Assembly: GCA_023053685.1 (NCBI GenBank)
Contig: JALIGW010000010.1
Coordinates: forward strand, 8,346,596 to 8,410,595
Source of the DNA: Diadophis punctatus similis
Lineage: Eukaryota > Chordata > Lepidosauria > Squamata > Dipsadidae
Direction of reading: 5' to 3'
Length of the DNA: 64,000 nt
The notes below the pieces were generated by a model that worked only from the letters and a program-made list of their open reading frames with translations, was not told the origin of the DNA and made no database searches. Below are positions 1 through 12,115 of this stretch, piece after piece (position 1 is the first letter of the stretch; the number at the start of each line of letters is the position of its first letter). A program made the translations under genes and the position numbers.

Positions 1-137
1 TTGAAGCCAATTATATCAAAAAATGTATCTTCTATATATCTGAATGGAATCTAAAAATAAGTTCAAATTACTCAACATCAGTTCTTGAACCTGTCCATTC
101 ATCTATAATCTCTAGATCCAAGGTCTCTAGATCCAAG

Positions 138-1110
138 ATGGCGCTGACGACGGCTGCCTCAGTGGAATGCTCTCAAATGGTTTCTTTATTTTCTATTATT
201 CTCTGTGATTCTCTATGGATTTTATACTCACGAGACCATCTGCTAAGAATTAAGAAACATTTCTTTAAGGAGCAGCTCTCTGTAACCTCACCTCCACCTC
301 TCTTTACAAACGCGGAGGAGATTCTAACACAGGAGGAAGCTAATTCCCTGGAACTATGGATCACCAAAAGCAAACATAGACGGCTGAGACAAAGAGGTAA
401 AAGGGAGGGAATTTTAAATAGACTAAGGAATAAGGGAATTAAAAAAACCCGCTCCCTTCAATCTTTCTTACCAATTTATGTTAACTTGCTAATAAGATGG
501 ATGAAATACTCCTTTTCAACAGATGCAATTCTGATTTTCACAACGCATCTGCCCTATGCTTTATTGAATCCTGACTAAATGAGGAAATTGATGACAATAG
601 CATGCATATACCAGGGTTTCAGATACTTAGAGCAGACAGGATTGTAGAATTATCAGAGGAGAAAAAGGGAGGAGGCTTATGTATATATATCAACAACAGC
701 TGGTCTGAGGACATAACTACAATACAAAAATTCTGTGATGAAAACTTAGAGTCCTTACTTATCAACTGCAAACCCTTTTATTCTCCTCGAGAGTTTACTT
801 CATTTCTACTAATTGCGGTGTATATTCCTCCACAAGCCTGTGTAAACAAGGCATTAAGAACTCTAGCTGATCAGATTATGGAGGCTGAAGCCAAATATCC
901 AGATTCACTGGCCATTATTCTAGGTGATTTCAACAAAGGTAACTTAAGAAAAGAGCTTCCATAATGTTTTTAGCATGTCAATTGTCCCACCAGAGGCAAG
1001 AATACTTTAGACCACTGCTAGACAACACTAAAAGATGCTTATTGGTCCTTACCACGAGCAGCTGTGGGCCACTCTGATCATTGCATGATTCACCTTGTAC
1101 CTGCTCACAG
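138..1110 (+). pseudogene. LINE endonuclease domain (apurinic-type), frameshifted
   Basis: The first open stretch (138-578) has a basic RQRGKREG segment. After a frame change, 602-964 reads as an exonuclease-endonuclease-phosphatase fold: GGGLCIYIN, LIAVYIPPQA and ILGDFN. Another frame change leads to GHSDHC near 1064, the terminal catalytic SDH motif. In a living LINE this enzyme nicks target DNA for reverse transcription. At least two frameshifts make it non-functional. Confidence 0.75.
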
Positions 1111-1308
1111 ACAAAGACTTAAAGCCATGAAACCAACAATTAAATCAGTGAGGACTTGGACTGAGGAGGCAAAGTTAAAGCTACAGGCTTGCTTTGACTG
1201 CACGGACTGGAATATTTTTGAAGATACCTCTGCAGACCTGGATGAACTCACAGATACTGTAATATCATATGTCAGCTTCTTGAAGACCTATGTGTACCAA
1301 CCAGGAAC

Positions 1309-2090
1309 TTGCAAATATACAGTAACAATAAACCTTGGTTCACAGCTAAACGTAAGCAGCTACGTCATTCCAAAGAGGAAGCCTACAGAAAAGGTGATAG
1401 AATGCTGTACAATCAGGCCAGAAATGTATTAACAAGGGAGATCAGAGCAGCAAAAAGAAGCTACTCTGAAAAGCTAAGGAATCAGTTCTCAACTAACGAA
1501 CCAGCAAACATGTGGAAAACTCTTAAAAACATCACTGGTTACGGCAAACCTTCTTCCCAAGCTGAAGGAAATCAGCAACTGGCAGATGACCTGAACATGT
1601 TCTACTGCAGGTTTGAAAGGAAACTACAGCTACCTATGTCCACAACCCCCATCCCAGACACACCAACAACAGTCAAACCTCGTACAACTGACCCCATCCC
1701 ATAGGGTTCACAACCCCTGGTGATCACAGAAAAGGAAGTGCAAGATCTATTTCACAGACAGAAGCCAGGAAAAGCACCAGGCCCAGACAAGATAACTCCT
1801 TCTTGCTTAAAAGTCTGTGCTGACCAATTGGCCCCCATCTTCACCCAAATCTTCAACAAATCACTAGAGATATGCCATGTTCCTTCTTGCTTCAAACGCT
1901 CCACTATCATCCAGTGCCGAAGAAGCCCTCCATCAAGGAACTGAATGACTACAGACCAATTGCTCTAACATCTGTAGTTATGAAAACCTTTGAAAGGCTA
2001 GTGATGTCCCACTTGAAAACCATCACGGATCCACTGTTAGATCCCCTGCAATTTGCATACCAAGCAAATAGATCAACAGATGATGCTGTT
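1309..2090 (+). pseudogene. LINE linker and reverse transcriptase N-terminal part
   Basis: The frame beginning near 1309 gives a basic linker (KPWFTAKRKQLRHSKEEAYRK written in part). From 1720 it reads KPGKAPGPDKITPSCLK, the usual opening of a LINE reverse transcriptase, and [20 protein letters not shown] near 1945. A frameshift lies near 1910, where the two open stretches overlap. The domain stops at 2090 because an LTR is inserted, and resumes at 3084. Confidence 0.8.
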
Positions 2091-3077
2091 TGCGAGGGTC
2101 CACCTATCCCCTTCCAGTCAGGTTTATTGTTTTATATGTCTTGGTAGTGATTTATGTTTAATTTTCTTTGTTATATCTCCCTGACCAAGGGTCGCACCCT
2201 CTGTTTCACTTCTCTCTCTCTTTTCTCTCTTAGAGGCTTGATTTTACTTTTACAATATCTCTATGCTCTGCAGGATTGTTTAAGATTCGCTTTATGTGAG
2301 AAATAGACAGACGTTGACACGTTTCTTGAACAAACCAGAAAACAGTTTATTTAAATACAACTTCTCAGTAATTGTCAAGTGAATTTGTTACAGCCACAAC
2401 CAGCTATTTAATTCTTTCTTTTCTCTTCTTCCCCATAGAGACTCTCCTTGCTTTCCTGACTAAATCTAAGCAAATCCAATTCTTCTTTGTTTCTAGGCCT
2501 ATAGATAAGAGCACGTTTCACCATTTATCTCTATCTACAAATAACACAATATATCAGTCAATAAAGTTCCCTGACACCTGCTTCCCACAGAACTGCCTAG
2601 GTCCTACAGTATCTTCTCTCCTGTCAACTTCCCTCTTGGACAGTTAAACTCAGGCAGAGATTCACTATGAACCTTCCCTCTTTGGAAGTTACCACAAAAC
2701 CTCTTCACAGCTCTTCTTACTAAACCTTCCCTCCTGGAAGTTACACACACAGACTGAGAGCTCTCCTCAGCTCTTCTTACTTAACCTTCCCTTTTTGGAA
2801 GTTACCACACAACAGAGCTTCCCTCAGCTCTTCCAACTAGGTCTTTTATAGTTCCTGGCCCTGCTATCTATGATCCGATTGGCTGTCTCTTATGATGTAA
2901 TCTATCCCCCCTCCCTTCTGGAGCACTGGGCTAAACACCTCCCCCTTTCTACTTACCATACATTTAAAAGCTGTTTGGCTCCATACTTACTTGTTTAAAC
3001 AGTTCCTTTTAACCACATTTTAACTTTATACAACAACTTACTATTTTACATTCAGTACCTGTATGTGGGCACCACAA
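2091..3077 (-). mobile_element. Solo LTR inserted in the LINE reverse transcriptase
   Basis: The insertion interrupts the reverse transcriptase between the DDAV motif and the segment before the LFVDFSSAF motif. On the minus strand it starts TGTGGTGCCC and ends CCCTCGCA, with an AATAAA signal near its 3' end (plus strand near 2133). A candidate 6-bp duplication GCTGTT flanks it (2085-2090 and 3078-3083). No retroviral coding sequence is present. It contains repeated CTTCCCTC-type motifs spaced 50-70 bp (2620-2800). One end carries an extra base relative to the canonical TG...CA, so the edge is uncertain by one base. Confidence 0.65.
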
Positions 3078-3083
3078 GCTGTT

Positions 3084-3905
3084 TATATGGCTCTGCACTA
3101 CAACCTACAACATCTTGAATCTCCAAAGACCTACGCAAGGGTCCTCTTTGTAGACTTTAGTTCAGCATTTTAGTTCAGCAATCATACCGGACATTCTTCT
3201 AACTAAACTAAATCAGGTAGTGGTACCTGAACACACTTGTAAGTGGATCACAAGCTTCCTAATGGACAGGAAGCAGCAGGTGAAACTAGGCAAAATCACA
3301 TCAGATACCTGTACAATTAACATCCCCCCCCCAAGGCTGTGTGCTCTCACCACTTCTCTTCTCTCTATTTACCAATGACTGCATCTCAAATGATTCATTT
3401 GTTAAACTACTGAAGTTTGTAGATGATACCACAGTGATTGGTCTCATTCGAGACAATGATGAAACCGCATACAGATGGGAGGTTGAATAACTAGCCTCGT
3501 GGTGTGAGTGGAACAATCTGGAACTGAACACACTCAAAACCGTAGAAATGGTGGTAGACTTTAGGAGAAACCCTCCCATTCTACCATCTCTTACAATACT
3601 AGACAACACAGTATCAATAGTAGAGACCTTCAAATTTCCAGGTTTTATCATATCTCAAGACCTAAAATAGTCACCTAACATCAAAAACGCATCAAACATC
3701 AAAAAAGCACAACAAAGAATGTTCTTTCTGCGCCAACTCAGGAAGCTCAAATTGCCCAAGGAGCTGCTGATACAATTCTACAGAGGAATTATTGAGTCTG
3801 TCATCTGCACCTCTATAACTGGTTTGATTCAGCAACCCAACAAGACAGTCACAGACTTCAGAGGATAATCAGAACTGCAGAAAAAACAATTACTGCCCAC
3901 CTGCT
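3084..3905 (+). pseudogene. LINE reverse transcriptase palm and thumb, decayed
   Basis: Continues the same LINE after the LTR. Readable motifs are a LFVDFSSAF-like segment near 3150, a QGCVLSPLLF-like segment near 3335 and a FVDDTTVIGL segment at about 3417. The last is the catalytic F/YADD box with A changed to V. A stop (TAA at 3488) follows, then LNTLKTVEMVVDFRRNPP. Frame changes continue to about 3905, where the next LTR begins. Confidence 0.8.
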
Positions 3906-3909
3906 TTCC

Positions 3910-4607
3910 TGTTGTGACCCAGCACCGCAACCCCCAGAAACACACACACACAACCGTTTGTGATTCAAACAAAAAAGGTCCTTTTACTAATAAGGTTTCT
4001 TAGCAAAAGCTCAGGGGTTTTAAAAGTCCATAAACAACACAATAGTAAAGTCTCGGGGAATAATGTTCTTTTGGTTCCTTGAGGGTTAAATATCAAATGG
4101 TCAAATGTTCAAAACAATACTCAGTAATTCTCCTCTTATCTGACAAGTTGGCTGGCTTCCCGGAATAAGCCTTTCAGAAGCTGCTGTCTCCGAATACAAG
4201 ATTTCCGAACAAATGCAGAGGCAAACAAGACTATGGATGTGCTGTAGATCATTTGACGCGTTGTTCTCATCACTGAGTGCTGATTGCGCCAGCCTAATAT
4301 AGGCACTGAAGGGCGTGGCCCAATTAGCCCTCAGTGCTACCTCCGAGTAGACCTATGCTTACTCAGCCAGTCCTGTCTTCTGGCTGCTCTGCGAGCTCTG
4401 GCATCCAGCAGGGGTTCTTCATCTCCTGATGATTCACTCTGCTGCGCAGGTGCAGAAGGTCCTGGGGGATCGTCCTGCTCTGGCACCGAGTCCTCATCAC
4501 CAGCCGTCTCCGGTGCCAGGCACATGGGCTGGTACTGCTGCACCATGAGCGGCTCCTCGTCCTCCGGATCCTCCATCCTCGGCGCCGGACACGGCCAAGG
4601 CACAACA
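3910..4607 (-). mobile_element. Solo LTR with TGTTGTG/CACAACA ends
   Basis: The 698-bp insert has perfect 7-bp terminal inverted repeats (TGTTGTG ... CACAACA) and a 5-bp flank duplication with one mismatch (TTTCC 3905-3909, CTTCC 4608-4612). It splits the 3' end of the Rex1-like LINE. Minus orientation is favoured by a GC-rich upstream half and an A/T-rich polyadenylation side. A long antisense open frame crosses it and encodes an acidic, serine-rich stretch followed by RARRAARR. I cannot say whether that is LTR coding capacity or chance. Confidence 0.75.
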
Positions 4608-4975
4608 CTTCCATTGAGGACCTGTATACTGCATGAGTCAAAAAGAGGGCCGTGAAAATATTTACTGATCCCTCGCATCCTGGACATAAATTGTTTCAAC
4701 TCCTACCCTCAAAATGACACTATAGAGCACTGCACACCAAGACAACTAGACACAAGAACAGTTTTTCCCCAAACACCATCACTCTGCTAAACAAATAATT
4801 CCCTCACCACTGCCAAACTATTCACTAAGGTCTCATTACTATTACTATTAGTCTTCTCATCATTCCCATCACCCATCTCCTCCCACTAATGACTGTATGA
4901 CTGTAACTTGTTGCTTGTATCCTTACGATTTATATTAATATTGAGTGTTTCCTGATTGCTTATTTATACACTATG
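4608..4975 (+). pseudogene. 3' end of the Rex1-like LINE
   Basis: After the LTR the C-terminus resumes. An EDLYT-type motif is followed by HPGHKLFQLLPS-like and FFPNTITLLNK-like segments at 4680-4795, then an AT-rich 3' UTR. The C-terminal order matches the element's other parts, confirming the LTR is an insertion rather than a junction between two LINEs. Confidence 0.7.
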
Positions 4976-7560
4976 AACCCTGAATCCCAGCTGCTAGGAG
5001 ATCTGGAGCCAATTGGAGCCAGGTCAGATCTGCCCTGGAGGGATGGTGAAGAAGAGAGGTACCTGTCTGGGATCTGGGGGGGCTTGCAACCCCCCTGGGG
5101 AGCCGGCACCAGCCTCTTGGCCAGCAGCTGAGGAAGACGACTCTGTCGCCATTAGCTGGGACTGATTGAATAGAGAGATCATGAGTTGCCTGGGGGGACA
5201 AGATCTAAGCGTTTGTGCTGGAGAGAGGTGAAGAAGTGCTTAAGCTGGTGAGTGTGTGGCCAACTTAAAGATTAAAAGAAGAAATTTAAAATTCAAAAGG
5301 AAACAAAAGAGGTTTTAAAATGGAGTGGATGGGTATCTAGCAACTGCCATAGAGAGAGTTAAAGGAGCAGGACTAAAAGCCCTAATCTGAGGATGTTTTT
5401 ATAACTGACTTGGTGGAAGTTAAAATGACTGAGAAAAAAAACAAAGAATTTGAAGAAAATATTTCACAAGTGCTAAGTGGATTTAAAATACAGAGACTTC
5501 TCTAAAAAAGAGTTGTTTTGCTATATTGGGAATGGATAATGCCATCTGCTGGTTAAAAGAAAATACTGCAACAGATTGTGGAAGCATGTTTTTGCTGACA
5601 TCTGGAAACTGACCTTGACTAGACTAGAAGAAGATATCTAGGAGATTGAAAGAATTTAAAAGCAGTGTGTAGCCTGCTATTGTGTTTGATGGTACAATGT
5701 TTTGGTGGTATAAGATAAGAGGAATTTGAATTGAACTAGATTGAAATACAAAGAGACTATATGGACTTGAGTTTCAAAAAAATTTGTGAACTTTGTGAAT
5801 TGAGAACTTGATAGTATGGAGGCGTGCATTTATGAAGAACTGGCTGGGATGTTACAACACATTTATGAAGATATAAAGAATTGCCTTTTGGAATTCAGAG
5901 GTGGAAAGAAAACAGAAATGAAGTTTGATCATAAAGAACATTTAGAACTAATAATGGTGGAAAATGAAAATGAAGAAAATGAAGAACAAGAAGACTACAA
6001 AGCTGAAAAGAGAACTGAAAATTAAAAACAGATTGATGATTATACTGGGATTTACAGTGATAAGAAAAAAGCAAGATGGGAGCTGTGGTATCAGAGGGAA
6101 CAAATTAAAAATGAGGGGGGTAATAGGGAGAAGAGACTAGGAGGAATTGAGAGAAGACCTACACAAATAATATATTTAAAAGGAAGAAAAGGAATTGGGG
6201 AAAAAAGAAGGCACTGGTCCAAAATTAAAAGAAAGAAAAAGAAAAGGATAAGAGAAGGGGGCGGAAGGGAGAAATTTATTAGAAATGGAATCATTGAGAG
6301 ATTAAGAGAATGGATGATTAACGGTGGAATGTCATAAAATTTCTAGAATTATTGTCTTATTTCTAATTGTGTTAACAATATTAGTTGTATATAAGTTTGT
6401 ATAATTAATCAGCATAATTATCTAGTAAAAGGTTTTTTATAGATTAACAATTCTATATTAGATTGGTTCATGATGGATTGAATTAAATTAAATTTGAATT
6501 AATTGAATTTAAATTTTGATGTGGAAAAGGAAAAAAGAATAAAGAAAAGAAGGGAAATAAACTAGATTACAGTAGGTCAAATGTTGGAGGGATGTATAAT
6601 TTGAATAATTACTACCCTTTTTTGTAAGATTTGTTTTATATAAGATTTAGATTTACAAATTTGATTCAACACTTAAAAGGATTCAGATGATTATTGATAT
6701 TGTTGGAATGATATAAGATCTGTAAAATTATTACTGGTAAAAGGTCTTTATATAAGTTTATATAATCTATAATTTGGATTTTTTGTTATGGAGATTTTAG
6801 AATGTTATTAACCAATGGATGGAAATGCAGTGATAAGAAAAGAATTTGTTTAAACCTGGAGAATGAGTTAAAATAAAAAAAAATGAGTATTAAAGTTGGA
6901 AGGGAGATATGAAATGGGAAAAGAGATTAGAAATGTAGGCCATTTAGAAATGATAGAATATAAAAAAAGAAAAAAAGAGATGAGTAAAGATATAAATTGA
7001 GGAGAGGGAGGAGTATGGCCAAAAATTAAGAGGTATAAGAGACAATGAGAATGTTTGGAAGATTAGCTATAGCGATTAATTTGGAAAAACATTGTAAATT
7101 AAAGGTGGTAGACCCAGGCAATAAAAGTAGGAGGAAGGAGGCAGCATTAGAATAATAGTAGATATACCTAGAATAATATATTATATATATATAAATATGG
7201 ATAAAGGGAACGATATAAGTTTAAGAATAGCTCCGATGTTGGAACTGTTTGTCTGCTGACCATAAAATGGATGTACTCAGGGAAGGACCAGAGGGAGAAG
7301 AGGAAGTAGAAAGGAAGGGGGGAGAGAGAGAGGAGGGAAGTAGAAAAGGGTAGGGAGGGAGAAAGAAGGTAGAGGGAAGAGAGGGAGATAGAGGGAGGGG
7401 AGTAGTATGATATATGGAAGGAAAGCAGACGGGAGATAAAAGTTTAAAAGGAGCAAATTAAGGAATATATTTATGGCATTTTGGATAGAAATGTATAACT
7501 ATGGATGTTTTGATATTATGGTATATATATGGATGTTTATGTAAGTTTGGTGAATTTTTT
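4976..7560 (+). mobile_element. L1-like element, ORF1-type, no visible ORF2
   Basis: A GC-rich start (4985-5240) resembling an L1 5' UTR gives way to an A-rich purine-biased body, a small acidic open frame at 5816-6025, and a long AT-rich region ending in a GA-rich block (7290-7400) and an A/T tail near 7555. No endonuclease or reverse transcriptase motif is readable in any frame. The layout parallels the element at 48677-57424. It could be an internally deleted L1 or a half-L1 type. Assignment rests on composition and layout, so family is uncertain. Confidence 0.5.
5816..6025 (+). pseudogene. Short acidic ORF1-like frame in L1-like element
   Basis: Sixty-nine codons begin MEACIYEELAGMLQ and end in a run rich in glutamate, asparagine and lysine. 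A lysine/arginine-rich continuation follows in frame after the stop (to about 6337). This may be the N-terminus of a decayed L1 ORF1 protein (an RNA-binding coiled-coil protein), but no RRM or C-terminal domain signature is left. The identification comes from position only. Confidence 0.35.
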
Positions 7561-7769
7561 TTTTAAAAAAGTTGCACCACTGTCACTCCTAGCAGATGTT
7601 CAAATATATTTAAGTACAAACTTAATTACACATACAAGTACTACTTGGCTGCTATGTTTAACAGCAGCTAAGAAGCTTTTACTTTCTGGATTTTTAATAG
7701 GTAGGTCTGCAATTTGTAATGTGAAAACTTTGCCTAGTATCATTTTTAAAAAAAATTCAGCACCCTGTC

Positions 7770-8381
7770 AAAGACCTTGGAATACTCATATCAAATGACC
7801 TAAGTGCCAAAGCCCACTGCAACAACATCGCCAAAAAGGCTTCAAGAACTGTTAACCTAATCTTACATAGCTTCTTCTCCAGTAATATCACACTACTAAC
7901 CAGAGCATACAAAACATTCGCCAGACCAATCCTTGAATACAGCTCATCTGTCTGGAACCCACACCGCATTTCGGACATAAATACATTAGAAAGTGTCCAG
8001 AGATACTTTACAAGAAGAGTCCTCCACTCCTCTACTCGCAACAGAATACCTTACGCAACCAGACTTGAAATCCTGGGCTTAGAAAGCTTAGAACTACGTC
8101 GCCTTCGGCACGACCTAAGCATAGCTCATAAAATTATCTGCTACAACGTCCTTCCTGTCAACGACTACTTCAGCTTCAACCACAACAATACACGAGCACA
8201 CAACAGATACAAACTCAAAGTGAACTGCTCCAAACTTGACTGTAGAAAATACGACTTTAGCAACAGAGTGGTAAATGCCTGGAACTCACTACCTGACATT
8301 GTGGTTTCGTCACCAAACCCCCAAAACTTTACCCTTAGACTGTCCACTGTTGACCTCACCCGATTCCTAAGAGGTCAGTAA
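7770..8381 (+). CDS. LINE reverse transcriptase C-terminus, open fragment
   Basis: An uninterrupted frame of 203 codons runs from the 5' truncation point to TAA at 8379-8381. It opens KDLGILISNDLSAKAHC, then FARPILEYSSSVWNPH, LGLESLELRRLRHDL and RVVNAWNSLP: the thumb and C-terminal region shared by CR1/jockey-group LINEs. No ATG is needed because the copy is 5'-truncated. Absence of stops in a fragment this long suggests a fairly recent insertion. Near-identical text is, from memory, common in snake genomes. It cannot act alone because the catalytic palm is missing. Confidence 0.85.
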   Translation, partial: KDLGILISNDLSAKAHCNNIAKKASRTVNLILHSFFSSNITLLTRAYKTFARPILEYSSSVWNPHRISDINTLESVQRYFTRRVLHSSTRNRIPYATRLEILGLESLELRRLRHDLSIAHKIICYNVLPVNDYFSFNHNNTRAHNRYKLKVNCSKLDCRKYDFSNRVVNAWNSLPDIVVSSPNPQNFTLRLSTVDLTRFLRGQ

Positions 8382-8541
8382 GGGGCGTGCATAAGTGCAC
8401 CAGTGTGCCTACCGTCCCTGTCCTAATGTTCCCTCTTATCAGTACTCATTTTATGTATATAAACAGTTATATCTATGTATATTACCAACATGTACTTGAC
8501 AAAAATAAATAAAAAAAATAAAAACAAAACAAAACAAAACC
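8382..8541 (+). mobile_element. 3' UTR and A-rich tail of the truncated LINE
   Basis: Short 3' UTR ending in an AATAAATAAAAAAAATAAAA-type tail followed by (AAAAC)n. The tail marks the 3' end of the insertion and its plus orientation. Confidence 0.75.
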
Positions 8542-11290
8542 AGGTAAACATTTCCCCACCCTCTGTAATCAAATTGGCATCTACAATAATTTATTTGAGC
8601 TATAGTGCACATATATCACACCTGGAAAAAGTTGATAGCACATCATAATTTAAACCAGCAGGCTTCTGTTTCTTCAGTAACAAATTGGGTCTTTTATTTG
8701 CAGCAAAGCTTTTAATTTGAATTACTGAGATCCTTTGTGGCTAACATATTAGCAGTTTATTGCAATCTGAAAGCTTGCAGAAGTCAATTATCTTCCAGTC
8801 TAAACTCTCCAATCTCACCATTTCATTGAAATTATGTATATCATCTCCTGTAGACATATCAAGTACACTTTTAAAAATTCTCAGAAAAAACAAATTATTT
8901 ATTATTAATTATAAATATTAAAGATGATTAAACAGACCTGATTGTTTATTTGAACTGCACACTAAAGTTGCCTGCATTTTGTAAAGATGTATGAATAAAA
9001 ATATTCTTGAATTTTGGATTTGTTCACTATTTGACAATATAACTATCATTTTGACTTTTTTTCATGTGTATCATTACATTGTATCATAAGATTGTTGCAC
9101 AAAACACATAATTGTAGGTTTTTGTTTCTGGATTCAAAATAATATTAAATGCAACTTTGATTTATTTTCTTATCCTTGAATCATCTATATCTTGAAATTA
9201 TATCAAACAGAGCAGGAAAAGAAAAATAAAGTAGTCTCAACTAAGAATGAGGAAAAATTCTTATATGATCCTAGCTTCTAGATCTAGATTGTTTTAGTTT
9301 TCTTATGTACAACCTTGTGCATAAATGGTGACAATAGCCAATAAGATGAACAAAGCAATAAAATAATCATAGGTACTGATTCCTAGATTATTCAAGGTCA
9401 ATACAAAATAGCTGTAAATAAATGACTAGCATCCGTATGTAATTCCCTACATCCAATAAACTGAGCTTAAAATGAATTCTATCACATATTCTAGTATGAA
9501 TGAATATGTGGATTTTGTTCCAAACAGATTCCTCCAGAGAGAAGAAAGTCCCACTTACAGTACATTAAGTCTTTACAGGAAACAAACCAACAAACCTTCT
9601 TAGAGTGCTTGGTTGTGCCCTTAGTTTCTAAAACCTGAGGTAAAGACCAGGGAATCTTTTCAATATTTAACTTTTTAAAAGCCAAACATACTTACACCAA
9701 TGTAAAGATGTTCTCTGCAGATTAGAATCATCATAGTTGATGTTTCCTAAAATAGTAATGCAATCATGCATGCATATTGTGGTCACTTGGTCCATCCAGG
9801 AATTACCACCAAAGTGAGCGACTTCTCACTCTCTCAAAAAAAGGGGGTTGCTATTAGTATTGAATTTTAAAGAAATTGTGCAAGCCTAGCGGTAGATTAT
9901 CAGTCAGTTTGCACATGTAAAAATGTGTTACCCAATATGCCTTTATTTGGTTTGCTAATCTTTTTCCAATATTGGAAAAATATGCTGACTTGAAACATGG
10001 TTCCAAAAACATACAAGTAAACTGAACAGACCTACTGTAGTTTATTCTTACCCATGTACCTCAAAAAATAGGTTCAAACACCAAACCACATTTCTTGGGT
10101 TACTTGATTGTTTGTATATCCAAGGTCTCAAAAACAACTTCATATAAGGTTGTGTGAAGGTCCTATATTGTCACTTACATTAGCCAGATGTGTTTCTTAT
10201 TGTTGAGACTGATTAAAGTAAAGCATTTATTTCCTGTTTATTATCCTGTTTCTATTACGTTTATTTGAAAAAAACCCCAAAACTTCATGCTTTATTTTAA
10301 TAAGATTTTCGTTCAGAAATGAAACTTCTCTCCTGCAACATATTAACAATGCTGGTGAGCATTTTTAATTGGCTGTTTTGCTACACAAAAGTAAACTAGG
10401 GATTGGTAAAGATAGACTCTTGCTTTTTAATTTATTTAATTGTATGTCTTGTGAAATATCCTTCACTGAAGTAGGGAAAATCAAAGACCAATTAATCTGT
10501 GTACATTCTGAAAGGTGTTGAAAATGTTTGTGATGTCACTGCAAAAGGGATATGCATTTTTAATGATAAGATGCTGTGGGTCACGCTGTACTGTTTTGGT
10601 CTCACAGCCATGTGTTCTTTGTGATAGTATTTTTTTGTTTTTAATTTTGATTACCATGTAAGCAAGCACAGTATGTGGGAGGCTAAATGAACAGTTAGAT
10701 AATAACAAAATGTGCTTTCCACTATGTCAAATTCTTTATTGGTACTAAAGGTCATACCCCCTTCTTCAGTTTTAAAAAATCACTAGTTCTAAATGACAAC
10801 TGACCTGCTAATCTAGACATTCTCAAATCTCAAAGTGAGCAAACTTGATTGGGAACAATATCTGTATTTCTAAGAAGCCTCTTTTTTCTTTTTTTCCTTT
10901 CTTTTAAATAGAAAGATGAGAAAGAAGGGAAAAATAATGTTCAACACACAGGTTAAGAATGTGCAATCCTATGCTGTTGGTCTACTAAAATATTCAATTG
11001 AATACTAAAGTATTCAATTTATTTTAGTGGGTCTTTTTCCCAAATAAATGAGTTGAACTATGGATAACTAAATATTCCATATAAATAAATATGGTGATTT
11101 TTAGGGAAAAACAAGAAAAAGAGCAAAAAATGAAAAGGACAAATAATAAAAAAAGGATTCTTTTTAAAAAAATAGTTTTTACTAAAAGATTTAAAATATA
11201 CATAATAAGAAATACAATCAAAGAAAAAAATAGTAAATGTAAAATAGGAAAGGAAAGATGGAATGAAGAAAAAAGAAATAGAAAAAAGAA
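8542..11290. other. AT-rich sequence with no recognised gene or repeat
   Basis: Both strands were read for coding and repeat motifs. Open frames are short (under about 75 codons) and show no familiar domain. The longest stretch of the window without an assigned element; it may be ancient unique intergenic or intronic DNA. The last part (10880-11290) becomes very A-rich and may be the degraded upstream part of the CR1 that follows. Confidence 0.5.
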
Positions 11291-11507
11291 TAAAAAAGAA
11301 CAGACAACCTTTTATATACTGGCAGATGTCATCTCAGAACCACTGTACCACATCTTCCAAAAATCTTGGAGCACCGGGGAACTACCAGAGAACTGGAAAA
11401 TAGCTGATGTGGTTCCCATCTTCAAAAAAGGAAAGAAAATAAAAACCAGACCCAGGAAACTACAGACCAATCAGCCTAACATCAATACCCGGGAAGATAC
11501 TGGAAAA
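11291..11507 (+). pseudogene. CR1 reverse transcriptase, N-terminal fragment
   Basis: Readable from ADVISEPLYHIFQKSW (about 11322) through PENWKIADVVPIFKKG to a KILEKI-like segment just before 11508. These are the fingers-region motifs of CR1 LINEs. The reading frame breaks near 11440. The element resumes at 14416 after a microsatellite and a large insertion. Confidence 0.85.
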
Positions 11508-11546
<39 letters not shown>

Positions 11547-11671
11547 AATACTAATACTAATACTAATACTAATACTAATACTAATACTAATACTAATACT
11601 AATACTAATACTAATACTAATACTAATACTAATACTAATACTAATACTAATACTAATACTAATACTAATAA
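11508..11671. repeat. Compound microsatellite (GAT)n then (ACTAAT)n
   Basis: About 39 bp of pure GAT repeats, then about 125 bp of an ACTAAT hexamer with essentially no interruptions. It lies exactly between the broken CR1 and the left end of the 2.7-kb insertion. The right side of the insertion carries GATAATAA, so both arrays could have grown from the duplicated target site. Confidence 0.95.
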
Positions 11672-12115
11672 TACCGTGTTTCCCCGAAAATAAGACATGT
11701 CCCGAAAATAAGCCCCACAGGGCTTTTCGGGACATGCATTGAAATAAGCCAGCCCCCGATAATAAGCCCCCCCAACTACTTCTGGGGGGAAAGGGGGGCA
11801 TGCCAGGAGCCGCTCTTTTTGCGGTGGCACTCTCTCTCTCCCGGCCAAAAGAGTGGCATTGGAATCTCCTGCAAACAGCCACCGGTTCCTCGCCTGAGCC
11901 CGGCTAGAAGCCAAACTTCCAACCGGGCTCAGCAGCAGAAGCAGCCGTGCACACGCTTGTCTTTTCTAAACACGCCCCCTCTCTCTTGGCAGAGGGGCTG
12001 TCTCCTGTCTCCGAGGCCAGTCGGGTACAGGGAGCCCACAAGTGCAGGGCTTGAGCAGCAGACGGGCACATCCAGCCCGTCCCTGTCACCGCCCCTTCGG
12101 CTTTGCCTTCCGCTG

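Larger units (their letters stand above)
115..4975 (+). mobile_element. Rex1/L2-type non-LTR retrotransposon, decayed, split by two LTRs
   Basis: A single LINE can be followed in pieces: a start resembling a 5' UTR (AAGATGGCGCTGACGACGG near 135), an endonuclease part (about 400-1110), a linker and reverse transcriptase (1300-2090, 3084-3905) and a 3' end (4608-4975). The pieces are collinear and break exactly at two inserted LTRs. Translation resembles fish Rex1/L2-type proteins of the CR1 superclade; the clade name is recalled, not searched. Frameshifts and stops occur throughout, so it is dead. Confidence 0.8.

Noticed and set aside
11460..11914. Long frames coding for poly-(Thr-Asn), (Leu-Ile) or (Ser-Ile) stretches
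   Set aside because: They are translations of the GAT and ACTAAT microsatellite in different frames, not genes.
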